A stretch of DNA of 64,000 bases, taken from positions 5,171 to 69,170 of the forward strand of contig CASBHZ010000006.1 of assembly GCA_949123685.1 (NCBI GenBank), in the 5' to 3' direction. Below the pieces are notes generated by a model, which ran no database searches, was not told the origin of the DNA, and saw only the letters and a list, made by a program, of their open reading frames with translations. The position numbers and the translations under genes are program-made. This DNA is from an uncultured Bacteroidales bacterium. GTDB taxonomy: Bacteria > Bacteroidota > Bacteroidia > Bacteroidales > Muribaculaceae. Shown here piece by piece: positions 8,517 to 17,120 of this stretch (within the stretch, counting starts at the first letter, position 1; each line of letters opens with the position of its first letter).

Positions 8517-9632
8517 TTAATTGCTTTCTATATCTCTCAGCGTTGTAAGAAGGTTCATAGGGGAGAAGATTCCTCCCATTGTTAGATGCTTCAGGAAGTT
8601 GATTTCTGAATCTGATGCATTCTCGGAGGATATGCGGTGCTGTATATCTATTGCTACCCGTCCCATAGTGTCTCTAAGGTTTATTTCCACACACGGATTT
8701 ATGTTGCGTTCCGATGTAACGAGCATGTCGATTCCCAATGGTCCGGCATAATATGGAGCCACATAGTTTTCGAGCAGGAGTCTCTGTCTTTCTATAATTT
8801 CAGATAGATTATTCCCCTTTTTATATACATCAATCTGTTGGAGTATGTAGGCAACTATGTTATCCTGAGGGGCAACTATGTTTGATTTGTATTTCCCCCT
8901 TTTTGATGTTATGAACGTTGACACACCGAGAAACATTGCTTTTCCGTCGCGACATTCCCATTCTGTAGCGAAATCCAATGCCCTGGAATATGCCTTTTCT
9001 CCCATCACGCTTCCTTGAGAGCGTATTATTCCCCTTAACCAAGGTTCAATATGCCTTTTTTCAAGATCCTTAGTATAAAGCAAACCTCTTCCGGAACTGC
9101 TCCAGGGCGCCTTGAAATATACTTCTTCATTTTCTTGCCAGAAGCTTAATGCATCACCTATGTTTGTAAATTCACGGGGTATCTTGATTTCTTCATTTCT
9201 CACATCCTCCATATTCAGGATGAAAGGTATTGTGAGTTTACGGTGTGATAGGTTTCTAAGAATATTTATTTCTTCCTTGTTGGGTATCAACATTTCATTC
9301 ACACCAAGCGATGTGAGCCATTTGCATAGGGTCTTGTTCCATCCCCATGGTCTTATTTCAACATCTTTTTGATTCTCAGTGAATGCGGATACGTGCTGGG
9401 GGAGAACGAGTTTCATCCCTTTTTCAGAAATCAAGTCTACAAACGGATGATTAGCTTGCAGGGTTCCTGAAGTGCCCTCCGGCAGCAGGATTGCGTCTCC
9501 CGGACTCGCATATAAAGCCGGAAGAAGCGACAGGCTCCTCTTTATGGCAAGTATGGAAACCGGAGGTGTATAATTTTCCGAATTAGATGCCAGCGCATAG
9601 TCTGTGTCCGGGTTGAAAATATGCAGAATCAT
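8517..9632 (-). CDS. ATP-grasp-like protein of unknown substrate
   Basis: This 371-residue cytoplasmic protein has no signal peptide. It begins MILHIFNPDTDYALA. Features pointing to an ATP-grasp fold are VYFKAPWSSSGRGLLY near residue 172 (Lys plus a Ser/Gly-rich nucleotide loop) and CVEINLRDTMGRVA near 315, with the E-x-N-x-R type metal-binding residues. I know similar proteins only as conserved Bacteroidetes hypotheticals. It would be expected to ligate a carboxylate to an amine or thiol. The gene lies 20 bp upstream of the Rossmann-protein gene, and the rpoZ terminator precedes it, so it probably has its own promoter. Confidence 0.65.
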   Translation of the reverse strand: MILHIFNPDTDYALASNSENYTPPVSILAIKRSLSLLPALYASPGDAILLPEGTSGTLQANHPFVDLISEKGMKLVLPQHVSAFTENQKDVEIRPWGWNKTLCKWLTSLGVNEMLIPNKEEINILRNLSHRKLTIPFILNMEDVRNEEIKIPREFTNIGDALSFWQENEEVYFKAPWSSSGRGLLYTKDLEKRHIEPWLRGIIRSQGSVMGEKAYSRALDFATEWECRDGKAMFLGVSTFITSKRGKYKSNIVAPQDNIVAYILQQIDVYKKGNNLSEIIERQRLLLENYVAPYYAGPLGIDMLVTSERNINPCVEINLRDTMGRVAIDIQHRISSENASDSEINFLKHLTMGGIFSPMNLLTTLRDIESN

Positions 9633-9688
9633 ATTTAAACAGCTTCTTAATCTAATAGTAGACGCGTATTGAATAAGTACTTATTAAA

Positions 9689-9722
9689 AAAGATATGTCA
9701 GGATTTCGCCTGACATATCTTT
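9689..9722 (-). terminator. Terminator after rpoZ
   Basis: A 14-bp stem (9689-9702 with 9709-9722) encloses a 6-nt loop. On the minus strand it is followed by a T-run, so it should end the bamD-rpoZ transcript. Confidence 0.75.
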
Positions 9723-9777
9723 CAATTTATATGGTCATTCTTGCAATCATATTTTGATTTGCGAGTGAATATTCTAT

Positions 9778-10113
9778 TTAGTCGTCCAGACGATCCTTCT
9801 CTTTCAGCGGGTTTGAGAAATAAAGTTTGTGCTCCACGTATTCCTGGGTTGCAATCAACGTGGGTTTGGGAAGTTTTTCGTAGAATCTGGAGATTTCGAT
9901 TTGCTCACGATTCTCAGAAACTTCCTCGAGATTATCGGTTGATGCAAATTCTTGAAGTTTACGTTCAAGCTCCTTCTTCAGCTCTACGGAAATCTGGTTG
10001 GCGCGTTTGCCTATTACGCAAACAGTTTCGTAAACATTTCCGGTTTGCTCCGCCATGGCGATCATGTCGCGAGTCACCGTATTAAGCGGGGCGTTGGTTT
10101 TCTTATAATCCAT
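9778..10113 (-). CDS. rpoZ: RNA polymerase omega subunit (Bacteroidetes type)
   Basis: This 111-residue protein has the RpoZ/Rpb6 core: N-terminal NAPLNTVTRDM, then VYETVCVIGKRANQISVELKKEL, which matches the conserved helix that clamps the beta-prime C-terminus. An acidic insertion (ASTDNLEEVSENRE) and a C-terminal tail (YEKLPKPTLIATQEYVEHKL) are typical of the Bacteroidetes version, which is longer than the E. coli protein. The gene lies 50 bp downstream of bamD on the same strand and ahead of a strong terminator, so the two form a transcription unit. Confidence 0.88.
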   Translation of the reverse strand: MDYKKTNAPLNTVTRDMIAMAEQTGNVYETVCVIGKRANQISVELKKELERKLQEFASTDNLEEVSENREQIEISRFYEKLPKPTLIATQEYVEHKLYFSNPLKEKDRLDD

Positions 10114-10163
10114 AAGTTCTATTATGATTTATGTCAGTTCACTAAATTATTTAAATAACGCAA

Positions 10164-10973
10164 TTAGAGGTTAGCATGTTTGCTTGCGATTTTGAAAATC
10201 GTTTCAGCCTCTTTTTTGTGTTTAGAGTCCGGATAATTGTTGATAAAGGAATAATATTCGTCAACAACATCGCGATATCTATCGGCTTGACGCTCGTTTA
10301 CACTCTGCTTTGCTTCCTGAAATTTGGATTTCAAAATCAGGAGCTCAAAATCTTCCTTATATTTTGAATAAGGGTAATCTTTAAGCGCGTTTTGGGAAAC
10401 AATGATTGCCGATTCATAATTGTTGCCCATATAGTTACCCAGATTATAATACAACTGGGCATTTTGCAATTCCTTAAGGGTTAGCTTGTCCTGCATCTCG
10501 AAAATGGCATTCTGGGCAATCGTTACCCTGTCGCTCTTCGGAAAATAATCAAGAAATCCTTGAAGTTCCTCAATCGCCTTTATCGTGTTGGTCTGGTCAA
10601 GTTGAGGGTCGGGAGAATCAAGGTAGTAGCCATATCCGCTATAGAACCTGGCAAGTTCCGCATATTTCCCTTTGGGATACCGGTTGTAATATGTCTTGAA
10701 ATAGACTGCAGAATTGGGATAATCCTTGTTTTCGTAGTAAGACATTGCTAAGAGGAACAATGCTTCCTCCCCCTTGGGGCCACCTCGCAAAGGAGTGACA
10801 ATGCCGTCCAGGATCGTTGATGCCTGAAGAAACTTTTTCTGATCATATGCCCTTTTTGCATAGTCGAATTTATAATCGATATCATTACTCTTCAGAACTT
10901 TCGTGTATTCTCCACAGGAGGTAAAGATCAGAAGAAGTGGCAGGAAATATAATAGTTTACGCATTTTTTTCAA
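10164..10973 (-). CDS. bamD: Outer membrane assembly lipoprotein BamD
   Basis: This 269-residue lipoprotein has a signal peptide with lipobox (LLLIFTSCGEY, Cys at about 20). TPR-like repeats follow (KRAYDQKKFLQASTILD, FLLAMSYYENKDYPNSAVYFKTYYNRYPKGKYAELARF). The length and repeat layout match BamD, which docks onto BamA to insert beta-barrel proteins into the outer membrane. It is transcribed with rpoZ. On the minus strand a TAACTTTG box (10998-10991) sits just before the start. Confidence 0.9.
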   Translation of the reverse strand: MKKMRKLLYFLPLLLIFTSCGEYTKVLKSNDIDYKFDYAKRAYDQKKFLQASTILDGIVTPLRGGPKGEEALFLLAMSYYENKDYPNSAVYFKTYYNRYPKGKYAELARFYSGYGYYLDSPDPQLDQTNTIKAIEELQGFLDYFPKSDRVTIAQNAIFEMQDKLTLKELQNAQLYYNLGNYMGNNYESAIIVSQNALKDYPYSKYKEDFELLILKSKFQEAKQSVNERQADRYRDVVDEYYSFINNYPDSKHKKEAETIFKIASKHANL

Positions 10974-10990
10974 AAATTCACTTTGAACCG

Positions 10991-10998
10991 CAAAGTTA
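10991..10998 (-). promoter_or_regulatory. -7 box of the bamD promoter
   Basis: TAACTTTG on the minus strand lies 17 bp upstream of the bamD ATG. It matches the Bacteroidetes -7 consensus. I see no clear -33 TTG. Confidence 0.45.
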
Positions 10999-11082
10999 GT
11001 AAAAAAAATCGATATATTTTAGAAAGATGATGAAATTTTAATTTGATGGCAGATATAACTTTATTTTTTCATATATTTCTAT

Positions 11083-11090
11083 TAACTTTG
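11083..11090 (+). promoter_or_regulatory. -7 box upstream of the PASTA/rluD operon
   Basis: TAACTTTG lies 21 bp before the TTG start of the PASTA gene. It diverges from the bamD promoter about 85 bp away. No convincing -33 box is visible. Confidence 0.45.
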
Positions 11091-11111
11091 AAGGTCAAAA
11101 TATCTTAAGTT

Positions 11112-11870
11112 TTGAAAAAGAATAGCAAAAAAATATCATACGATTGGGGAAGCAACTTCATTTCCCGCCATCCGGTGCTTGCAAACATCGGCATAATATG
11201 CATTATTGCGATATTAGGAATCTATGCAGTGTATGTGGCAATCGCATTGTTTACGAAACATGGGCATAGCGATGAGTTGCCCGGGGTGGAAGGCAAGACA
11301 TATACGGAAGCGGTGAATATATTGCACAGTCACGGGTTCAAGGTGGATATCCGCGATTCGCTGTATCGCGAGGACATGAAGCCTGGGCGTGTGATTGAGC
11401 AGTTTCCCAAAGCTCATTCAATCGTGAAGCCCGGACGTAAGGTTTTCCTTTATATAAATGCCGTTCATCCGAGGGAGGTGATTATTGATGATGACAATAA
11501 TCCGAACGAACTTGCTATGAAAGGCGTGTCATTCCGTTCGGCGATGGCAAGGCTTGACGAACTTGGATTTAAAAATGTGAAGGTTGTCAAGGTGCTTGGT
11601 ACAACGGATCGTGTGGTAAAGGTTTCGGCTAACGGCAAGGCTGTTCACAAGATGCAGAAAGTGCCCGTCACTGCATCCGTAGTCCTTGAGGTGTCTGACG
11701 GACGTCTCGGGGCGGTTAAAGATTCGCTGCAAAATGAAGAATTGATGCGTTATTATCAGGAAAATCCGGAGATTTATCAAACGGAAGAATCCGTGCCGGC
11801 TGAGGAACAGGAGTCATATTCTTCGGAGAGTGAGAATGAAGGGGAACAAAACACGTCATATCTTGAGTGA
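11112..11870 (+). CDS. PASTA-domain membrane protein
   Basis: This 252-residue protein has a short cytoplasmic basic tail and one membrane span (about 26-48, IGIICIIAILGIYAVYVAIAL). PASTA domains follow, the clearest being LPGVEGKTYTEAVNILHSHGF at about 57, and a second near MKGVSFRSAMARLDELGF. The tail is Glu/Ser-rich. PASTA domains bind peptidoglycan or beta-lactam-like ligands; here there is no kinase or transpeptidase domain. The start is a TTG, because no in-frame Met occurs before the domain region. The stop overlaps the rluD start by 1 nt. Confidence 0.85.
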   Translation: MKKNSKKISYDWGSNFISRHPVLANIGIICIIAILGIYAVYVAIALFTKHGHSDELPGVEGKTYTEAVNILHSHGFKVDIRDSLYREDMKPGRVIEQFPKAHSIVKPGRKVFLYINAVHPREVIIDDDNNPNELAMKGVSFRSAMARLDELGFKNVKVVKVLGTTDRVVKVSANGKAVHKMQKVPVTASVVLEVSDGRLGAVKDSLQNEELMRYYQENPEIYQTEESVPAEEQESYSSESENEGEQNTSYLE

Positions 11871-12907
11871 TGGCAGAAGAGGAGGGTTCATTCTATATAG
11901 ATGATGAAGGAACGGAATATTATGAACATTTCCGTTTTGTGGCCGATAAGGGGCAACAATTGATCCGGGTTGATAAATTCTTGACTGACAGGATTGAAAA
12001 GACTTCGCGTAACCGTGTGCAGCAAGCTGCGGATGTCAATTGTGTCCTTGCCAACGGAAAGCCGGTGAAGTCGAGTTATAAGGTAAAGCCATCCGATGTA
12101 ATCAGCATTGTGATGGATCGTCCGCGTTATGATTTCGAGATTATAGCTGAAGACATTCCTCTCGATATCGTATATGAGGATCCTTATCTCCTTGTTGTGA
12201 ATAAACCGCCGGGTCTTGTGGTTCATCCCGGACATGGGAACTATAAGGGCACTTTGGTTAATGCGCTTGCGTGGCATTTTAAAGACACTCCTGATTATGA
12301 TGTCAACGATCCACGCTTAGGTCTTGTGCATAGGATTGATAAGGATACGTCGGGGCTCTTGGTCGTTGCCAAGACTCCGGATGCCAAGACGGATCTCGGT
12401 TTGCAGTTTTTCAATAAGACTACGCGGAGGGAATATGTTGCCATGGTATGGGGGGATTTTGATGAAAAGAGAGGGACAATTGTCGGCAATATAGGCAGGA
12501 ATCCTAAGAATAAACTTCAAATGGCAGTTCTTGCGGATCCGGACCAGGGTAAACATGCGGTGACTCATTATGAAGTCATTGAGAGTTTCGGATATGTCAG
12601 CATAGTGAAATGTGTGTTGGAAACCGGTCGTACTCATCAAATTCGGGTTCATATGTTAAGCAAGGGGCATCCGTTGTTTAATGACGCCAGATATGGAGGA
12701 GACAAGATACTTAAAGGCACAACGTTTGCTAAATACAGACAGTTTGTGGAAAATTGTTTTTCCGCCTGTCCGCGTCAGGCTCTGCATGCCCGCACATTGG
12801 GATTCCGGCATCCAGTGACAGGAGAGGAGATGAATTTTGAATGCCCGGTTCCGGCAGATATGGAGACTTTGTTTCAGAGATGGCGGGCATATCGTGCCGG
12901 CAATTGA
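11870..12907 (+). CDS. rluD: 23S rRNA pseudouridine synthase, RluA/RluD family
   Basis: This protein of about 345 residues has an N-terminal S4 RNA-binding domain (IRVDKFLTDRIEKTSRNRVQQ) and the RluA-family catalytic domain with GLVHRIDKDTSGLLVVAKT, which contains the nucleophilic Asp. RTHQIRVHMLSKGHPLFND follows. RluD makes pseudouridines in helix 69 of 23S rRNA; the exact target is inferred from family and context. The ATG at 11870 overlaps the stop of the PASTA gene. A GTG at 11867 would add one residue. In relatives such as Porphyromonas, as I recall, ddl follows rluD. Here an acyltransferase follows instead. Confidence 0.9.
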   Translation: MAEEEGSFYIDDEGTEYYEHFRFVADKGQQLIRVDKFLTDRIEKTSRNRVQQAADVNCVLANGKPVKSSYKVKPSDVISIVMDRPRYDFEIIAEDIPLDIVYEDPYLLVVNKPPGLVVHPGHGNYKGTLVNALAWHFKDTPDYDVNDPRLGLVHRIDKDTSGLLVVAKTPDAKTDLGLQFFNKTTRREYVAMVWGDFDEKRGTIVGNIGRNPKNKLQMAVLADPDQGKHAVTHYEVIESFGYVSIVKCVLETGRTHQIRVHMLSKGHPLFNDARYGGDKILKGTTFAKYRQFVENCFSACPRQALHARTLGFRHPVTGEEMNFECPVPADMETLFQRWRAYRAGN

Positions 12908-12958
12908 AGTGTCGGCAAAAAATATGATGATAATTAGGATTATAGCAAAATAATTTGT

Positions 12959-12966
12959 TAACTTTG
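12959..12966 (+). promoter_or_regulatory. -7 box of the acyltransferase promoter
   Basis: TAACTTTG lies about 70 bp upstream of the ATG at 13036. It matches the Bacteroidetes -7 element. The -33 box is unclear. Confidence 0.45.
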
Positions 12967-13035
12967 TAATTCCTCCGTTTGTTTTTTTAATTGACGGCGG
13001 GGCGTTTTGGTTAAATTGCATACTATACTTACTAT

Positions 13036-14211
13036 ATGAGTGCTCAAGAATTTGATTTCAGCGATATCGCTCCTTATGACGACTTAGTGTTTCATGAGAA
13101 GATGGATCAATTGGTGAAGGAGCCGGGTTTTCTTCATGCGGTTAATTACACTATGCCAAAAGATGATGTGCCTGTCCTGATTAAAGAGCTGCTGAAAATC
13201 GATAATAAATATGATTTCCAGACTCAGATAATGTTCCCATTCCTTGAGATGTTGGCAAAAACCACCACTTCAGGAATAACGCTTGGCGGTCTTAAATATC
13301 ACAATCCGGGAATCAATTACACGTACATTACCAATCATCGTGACATAGTTCTTGATGCATCATTCTTGAACCTCGCTTTCTTGCGCAACGGTATGCCTAC
13401 GTCTGAAGTGGCAATTGGCAATAACCTTCTTATATTCGATTGGATAAACGATCTGGTGCGTCTTAATAAAAGTTTTATTGTGAAACGCAATACCGGTCTT
13501 AGGGAAGGTCTTGAGGCTGCTAAAAAATTGTCGGCTTACATTCACCATACAATTATCGAGAAGCGAGAGTCGATCTGGATCGCACAGCGGGAGGGGAGGG
13601 CAAAGGATAGCTCTGACCATACACAGGAGTCTTTGATAAAGATGTTGGCTCTCGGAGGTGAAGGTTCATTTATGGAGAGGCTGAAAGAGATTAACCTCAT
13701 GCCGGTTTCGATTTCATATGAATATGACCCGAACGATTATTTGAAGGCTAAGGAATTCTTGCTCCGCAGAAGGGATCCGCATTTCAAGAAATCTCAAAGG
13801 GATGATTTGTTCAGCATGGAGACGGGGCTATTGCAGTTTAAGGGCAAGGTTCATTTTCAGCTTACGCCGCGTATCAATACTAAACTTGATCAGCTTGGCG
13901 ATTTCAAAGATAACAATACGGCTGCAAAATATGTGGGATGCCTTATAGATCAGGCGATTCACCGCAGTTATGAGATTTTTGTTATTAATTATGTCGCTTA
14001 TGACATGCTGCATAATACATCCCGCTTTTCAAGGAACTATACCGAAGAACAGAAGCGTGAGACAATCGAATATTTTGAGCGTCAGCTTGCAAAGGTTGAT
14101 ATTGATGACCTTAAGGAAGATGAACGGGAGTATATGATGGAAATGATGCTTTCCATGTATGCCAATCCGCTTAAAAATAAACTGAAAACTATCCTTGGCG
14201 GTATCGAATAG
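13036..14211 (+). CDS. Acyltransferase of the glycerol-3-phosphate/lysophosphatidate type
   Basis: This 391-residue protein has an acyltransferase core near residue 100: YITNHRDIVLDASFLN. The His and Asp there correspond to the H-x(n)-D catalytic pair, though the spacing is not the textbook HX4D. NTGLREG and SIWIAQREGRAKD further on match the PlsB/PlsC-family FPEGTRS-like block. It has no membrane span or signal peptide, so it is probably peripheral. The expected role is acylation of a glycerolipid intermediate. It has its own promoter box and ends at a 15-bp stem terminator. Confidence 0.75.
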   Translation: MSAQEFDFSDIAPYDDLVFHEKMDQLVKEPGFLHAVNYTMPKDDVPVLIKELLKIDNKYDFQTQIMFPFLEMLAKTTTSGITLGGLKYHNPGINYTYITNHRDIVLDASFLNLAFLRNGMPTSEVAIGNNLLIFDWINDLVRLNKSFIVKRNTGLREGLEAAKKLSAYIHHTIIEKRESIWIAQREGRAKDSSDHTQESLIKMLALGGEGSFMERLKEINLMPVSISYEYDPNDYLKAKEFLLRRRDPHFKKSQRDDLFSMETGLLQFKGKVHFQLTPRINTKLDQLGDFKDNNTAAKYVGCLIDQAIHRSYEIFVINYVAYDMLHNTSRFSRNYTEEQKRETIEYFERQLAKVDIDDLKEDEREYMMEMMLSMYANPLKNKLKTILGGIE

Positions 14212-14226
14212 TACACACGGGAAGAT

Positions 14227-14265
14227 TTAGAAACTGCTTGGTAAATGGGTCCAAGCAGTTTCTAA
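14227..14265 (+). terminator. Terminator after the acyltransferase gene
   Basis: A perfect 15-bp stem (14227-14241 with 14251-14265, 9-nt loop) is followed by a T-rich stretch. Its arm TTAGAAACTGCTT is one copy of a motif that recurs at other gene ends in this window. Confidence 0.7.
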
Positions 14266-14290
14266 GATTTTGTAGAATGTGTTTAATATA

Positions 14291-14315
14291 TCGGTTAATT
14301 TTTATTACTTACTTA
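14291..14315 (+). repeat. 25-bp exact copy of the kdsC-maf inverted-repeat arm
   Basis: This sequence, ending TTACTTACTTA 2 bp before the ATG at 14318, is the exact reverse complement of 7052-7076. Both copies sit immediately upstream of a start codon (maf and the metallophosphoesterase). Confidence 0.65.
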
Positions 14316-14317
14316 TA

Positions 14318-15553
14318 ATGCGGGAAATACCTGTAATCTTTATAATATTCCTATATATATTGACATTGCTTATAGACTGGTATATCTTTCATGACATACG
14401 CAGTTATTGCACTTGTCGGAAACGCTTCTGGGAACGTATATATATAATCTCTTCTATTGCATTTTTAGGGTTACTAACGGTTATTGTATGTTGGCCGGCA
14501 TGGACAGAATCGCAGTCCATCATTCCGTTAATATGGATGTTATATGCGTATTTCTCCATTTATGTGCCTAAGTTTATATATGTGGCTTTTTCAGCTGCCG
14601 GGAGATTGTTTAAAAGCTATAGGAAAGGGGAAAGATTCAATTATGGTGTGTATATAGGCGCTCCGGCTGCATTGATTGTTTGCATCCTGATGTGGTGGGG
14701 AGTATTGTTTACGAGGAATGAGATAGATGTTGAAAAGGTTGATTTGGTATCAGATAGGGTTCCAGAATCTTTCAATGGATATAAAATCATGCAATTTAGC
14801 GATATACACTTGGGAACATGGGGTAACGACACTTCGTTTGTGAGTAGATTGGTGGATAGGATTAATTCGTTAAAACCGGATTTGATTGTTTTTACCGGAG
14901 ATGTGGTGACTCGGGAAACTTCGGAAATGGAACCTTTTTTAAGTGTCTTAAGTAGATTGAAGGCACGCGACGGGGTGTATTCTGTTCTTGGTAATCATGA
15001 TTATGGTGATTATTTGCATTGGAAGTATTCATCGGAAAGGGATGCTAACAATGCATTGATGGCGATGTGGCAGAAGCAGATAGGCTGGAGGGTCATGAAT
15101 AATGACCGTGATTTCATTACATGTAATGGAGATTCAATCGTGCTGATCGGGGTGGAGAATTGGGGCGAGCCTCCTTTCCGCCAATATGGAAAGCTCACCG
15201 ATGCCTATCCGTTAAGTCGCGATTCCATATATAACCTTAAGGATCATCGTTTTAAGATTCTTCTTTCACATAATCCTGAACATTGGAATCGAGAGGTGTC
15301 TAAAATATCCAATATAGACCTCACACTCTCCGGGCATACACATGCAATGCAGATGATAGTCAATGTGTTTGGATACGAATGGAGTCCGTCTAAATGGCGC
15401 TATCCCCAATGGAAAGGCATGTATGAGCGTGAAAATGAGGATGGAGATACGACTCGCCTGTATGTGAATATAGGGTGTGGGGAAGTGGCTATTCCGGCTC
15501 GGTTAGGCGCTGCATATCCTGAAATCACAGAAATAACACTTAAAACGAAATGA
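14318..15553 (+). CDS. Membrane-anchored metallophosphoesterase
   Basis: This protein of about 411 residues has four N-terminal membrane spans followed by a calcineurin-like domain. Metal-binding motifs are in order: MQFSDIHLG (D-x-H), FTGDVVTR (GD), LGNHDYGDY (GNHD), LLSHNPEHW and LSGHTHAMQM (GHxH). The arrangement matches the YkuE/YaeI-type family, some members of which act on UDP-diacylglucosamine or other phosphodiesters at the membrane; the substrate here is unknown. The ATG at 14318 was chosen over an upstream in-frame ATG because it directly precedes the first membrane span. The stop overlaps the folK start by 4 nt. Confidence 0.85.
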   Translation: MREIPVIFIIFLYILTLLIDWYIFHDIRSYCTCRKRFWERIYIISSIAFLGLLTVIVCWPAWTESQSIIPLIWMLYAYFSIYVPKFIYVAFSAAGRLFKSYRKGERFNYGVYIGAPAALIVCILMWWGVLFTRNEIDVEKVDLVSDRVPESFNGYKIMQFSDIHLGTWGNDTSFVSRLVDRINSLKPDLIVFTGDVVTRETSEMEPFLSVLSRLKARDGVYSVLGNHDYGDYLHWKYSSERDANNALMAMWQKQIGWRVMNNDRDFITCNGDSIVLIGVENWGEPPFRQYGKLTDAYPLSRDSIYNLKDHRFKILLSHNPEHWNREVSKISNIDLTLSGHTHAMQMIVNVFGYEWSPSKWRYPQWKGMYERENEDGDTTRLYVNIGCGEVAIPARLGAAYPEITEITLKTK

Positions 15554-15939
15554 CCGGCTCTTGCGTTATACTCAGCTTCGGATCTAATTTTGGAGATCGT
15601 AAAAAAAATGTTGCGGATGCATTGAAATGGTTTGGCACGATGGCGTCAGATTGCAGGTTTTCGTCTATATATGAGACTCCTGAGGTTCATGGAAAGGGAG
15701 CTGCCTACATGAATGCAGTGGCTTTGGGTACGACTTCCCTTGATTTTGGCTCATTGAATAAGCTTGCAAAAACATTTGAGTTAAATAACGGCAGGAATGA
15801 TTTTCATAGAAGCAGAGGGGAGGTGCCTATTGATATTGATGTCGTTATGTGGGATAACGAGACACTTCGTCCGAAGGATTTTTCCTGTGATTTTTTTCAG
15901 ATAGGCTATCGTGAAATCACAGACAGTATTTTTGTCTGA
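15550..15939 (+). CDS. folK: 2-amino-4-hydroxy-6-hydroxymethyldihydropteridine pyrophosphokinase
   Basis: This 129-residue HPPK transfers pyrophosphate from ATP to 6-hydroxymethyl-7,8-dihydropterin in folate synthesis. It shows the N-terminal VILSFGSNFGDRKKNV, the YETPEVHG pterin-binding segment, and RGEVPIDIDVVMWD with the paired Asp residues that bind Mg2+. It is a little shorter than the usual 155-160 residues, lacking part of the C-terminal HPR region. It overlaps the metallophosphoesterase gene by 4 nt and is translationally coupled to it. Confidence 0.85.
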   Translation: MTGSCVILSFGSNFGDRKKNVADALKWFGTMASDCRFSSIYETPEVHGKGAAYMNAVALGTTSLDFGSLNKLAKTFELNNGRNDFHRSRGEVPIDIDVVMWDNETLRPKDFSCDFFQIGYREITDSIFV

Positions 15940-15962
15940 AGCTTTTCTATAGTTTTACTCTA

Positions 15963-17099
15963 TTAAAATTTGGCTGCTCTTCGATATAGGTATATGCCTA
16001 TTGCAAGGTATATTACATTAGGGATCTGCATTGCTATGAAGGGGGGTGTCAATCCGGAGACAGCAAATGAGCTCGTGACGGTGGAAAAAAGTATATAGCT
16101 GAAACTGAGTGCGAGCCCTATACCAATGTTGAGTCCCATTCCTCCTTTTGATTTTTTCGATGACAATGCCATTCCTATTAGCGTCAGGATAAAAGCTGCT
16201 GCTGTTGATGCATACCTTTTTTCTCGTTCTATTTCAAATGCCTTGATGTTTGCAACGCCTCTCATCTTTTGTTTGTTGACATACTCTGTGAGTTGAGGGG
16301 TGGTCAAAGTTTCCCAATCGTTGGCTGATATAAGGAAATCGCGTGGTTCTATCGGTATGATCGTGTCCTTTACACTGCCTGATGTTATCTTTTCTTTCAT
16401 CCCGTCGAAGTCCCGGATCATATAGTCACGCATTATCCAATGATAATTGCGGGTAGTGTCGTATGTCACCGTCTGTGCTGTCATTCTTGATACCAATTCT
16501 TTGCCGTTGAATTTATCAAGAGAGAAGCGATAGCCCCTTTTGGTATTATTCTCAAATCTGCCTATATACACCACTTCTCCCGGACGTGCCATGAGTTGAA
16601 TGTCAACACCGGTTTGAACACTCTTGTTGCGTACATATTTATTTGTGTAAGCTATTCGTTTCACATTCCCCGGAGGTATGATATAATTGCTGAGCAAAAA
16701 TGTCATAGCGGCAATGACAGCCGCTCCTATCATGTAGGGTCTAAGGAGACGGTTGAAACTGACTCCGCTTGACAGAATTGCTATTATCTCTGAATTTCCG
16801 GCAAGTTTGGTAGTGAAAAATATCACGGAGATGAATACGAACAGCGGAGACAGCATATTCGCAAAATAGGGCAGGAAAGAGGAGAAATAATCAAACAGGG
16901 TTTCCTTGAGTGGTGCTGTGAGGAATGCGTCAAGCTTTTCCGTTATGTCAAACATGGATATCACGGCAAGAATAAGTATTGTTGCCATGAAGTATGTCCC
17001 GAGGAATTTCTTGAGTATGAATATGTCAAGCACTTTCAGTCTGAAGACTGAAAGTATTTTTGCTCCTATTTTCCTCAGTTTGTTTCTAACCATGCTCAA
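15963..17099 (-). CDS. LptF/LptG-family lipopolysaccharide export permease
   Basis: This 378-residue YjgP/YjgQ-family protein has a basic N-terminus, then ILKKFLGTYFMATILILAVI as the first span. Two further spans come before residue 150 (including PLFVFISVIFFTT), followed by a periplasmic beta-jellyroll (about 150-280). Three C-terminal spans come last. The EIIAILSSGVSFNRLLRP coupling helix is clear. It would pair with LptB to extract LPS from the inner membrane. The sequence does not settle whether it is LptF or LptG. The gene is 21 bp downstream of tgt and probably in the same transcript. Confidence 0.9.
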   Translation of the reverse strand: MSMVRNKLRKIGAKILSVFRLKVLDIFILKKFLGTYFMATILILAVISMFDITEKLDAFLTAPLKETLFDYFSSFLPYFANMLSPLFVFISVIFFTTKLAGNSEIIAILSSGVSFNRLLRPYMIGAAVIAAMTFLLSNYIIPPGNVKRIAYTNKYVRNKSVQTGVDIQLMARPGEVVYIGRFENNTKRGYRFSLDKFNGKELVSRMTAQTVTYDTTRNYHWIMRDYMIRDFDGMKEKITSGSVKDTIIPIEPRDFLISANDWETLTTPQLTEYVNKQKMRGVANIKAFEIEREKRYASTAAAFILTLIGMALSSKKSKGGMGLNIGIGLALSFSYILFSTVTSSFAVSGLTPPFIAMQIPNVIYLAIGIYLYRRAAKF

Positions 17100-17120
17100 T
17101 AAACAGGTAGCGTTGATATG

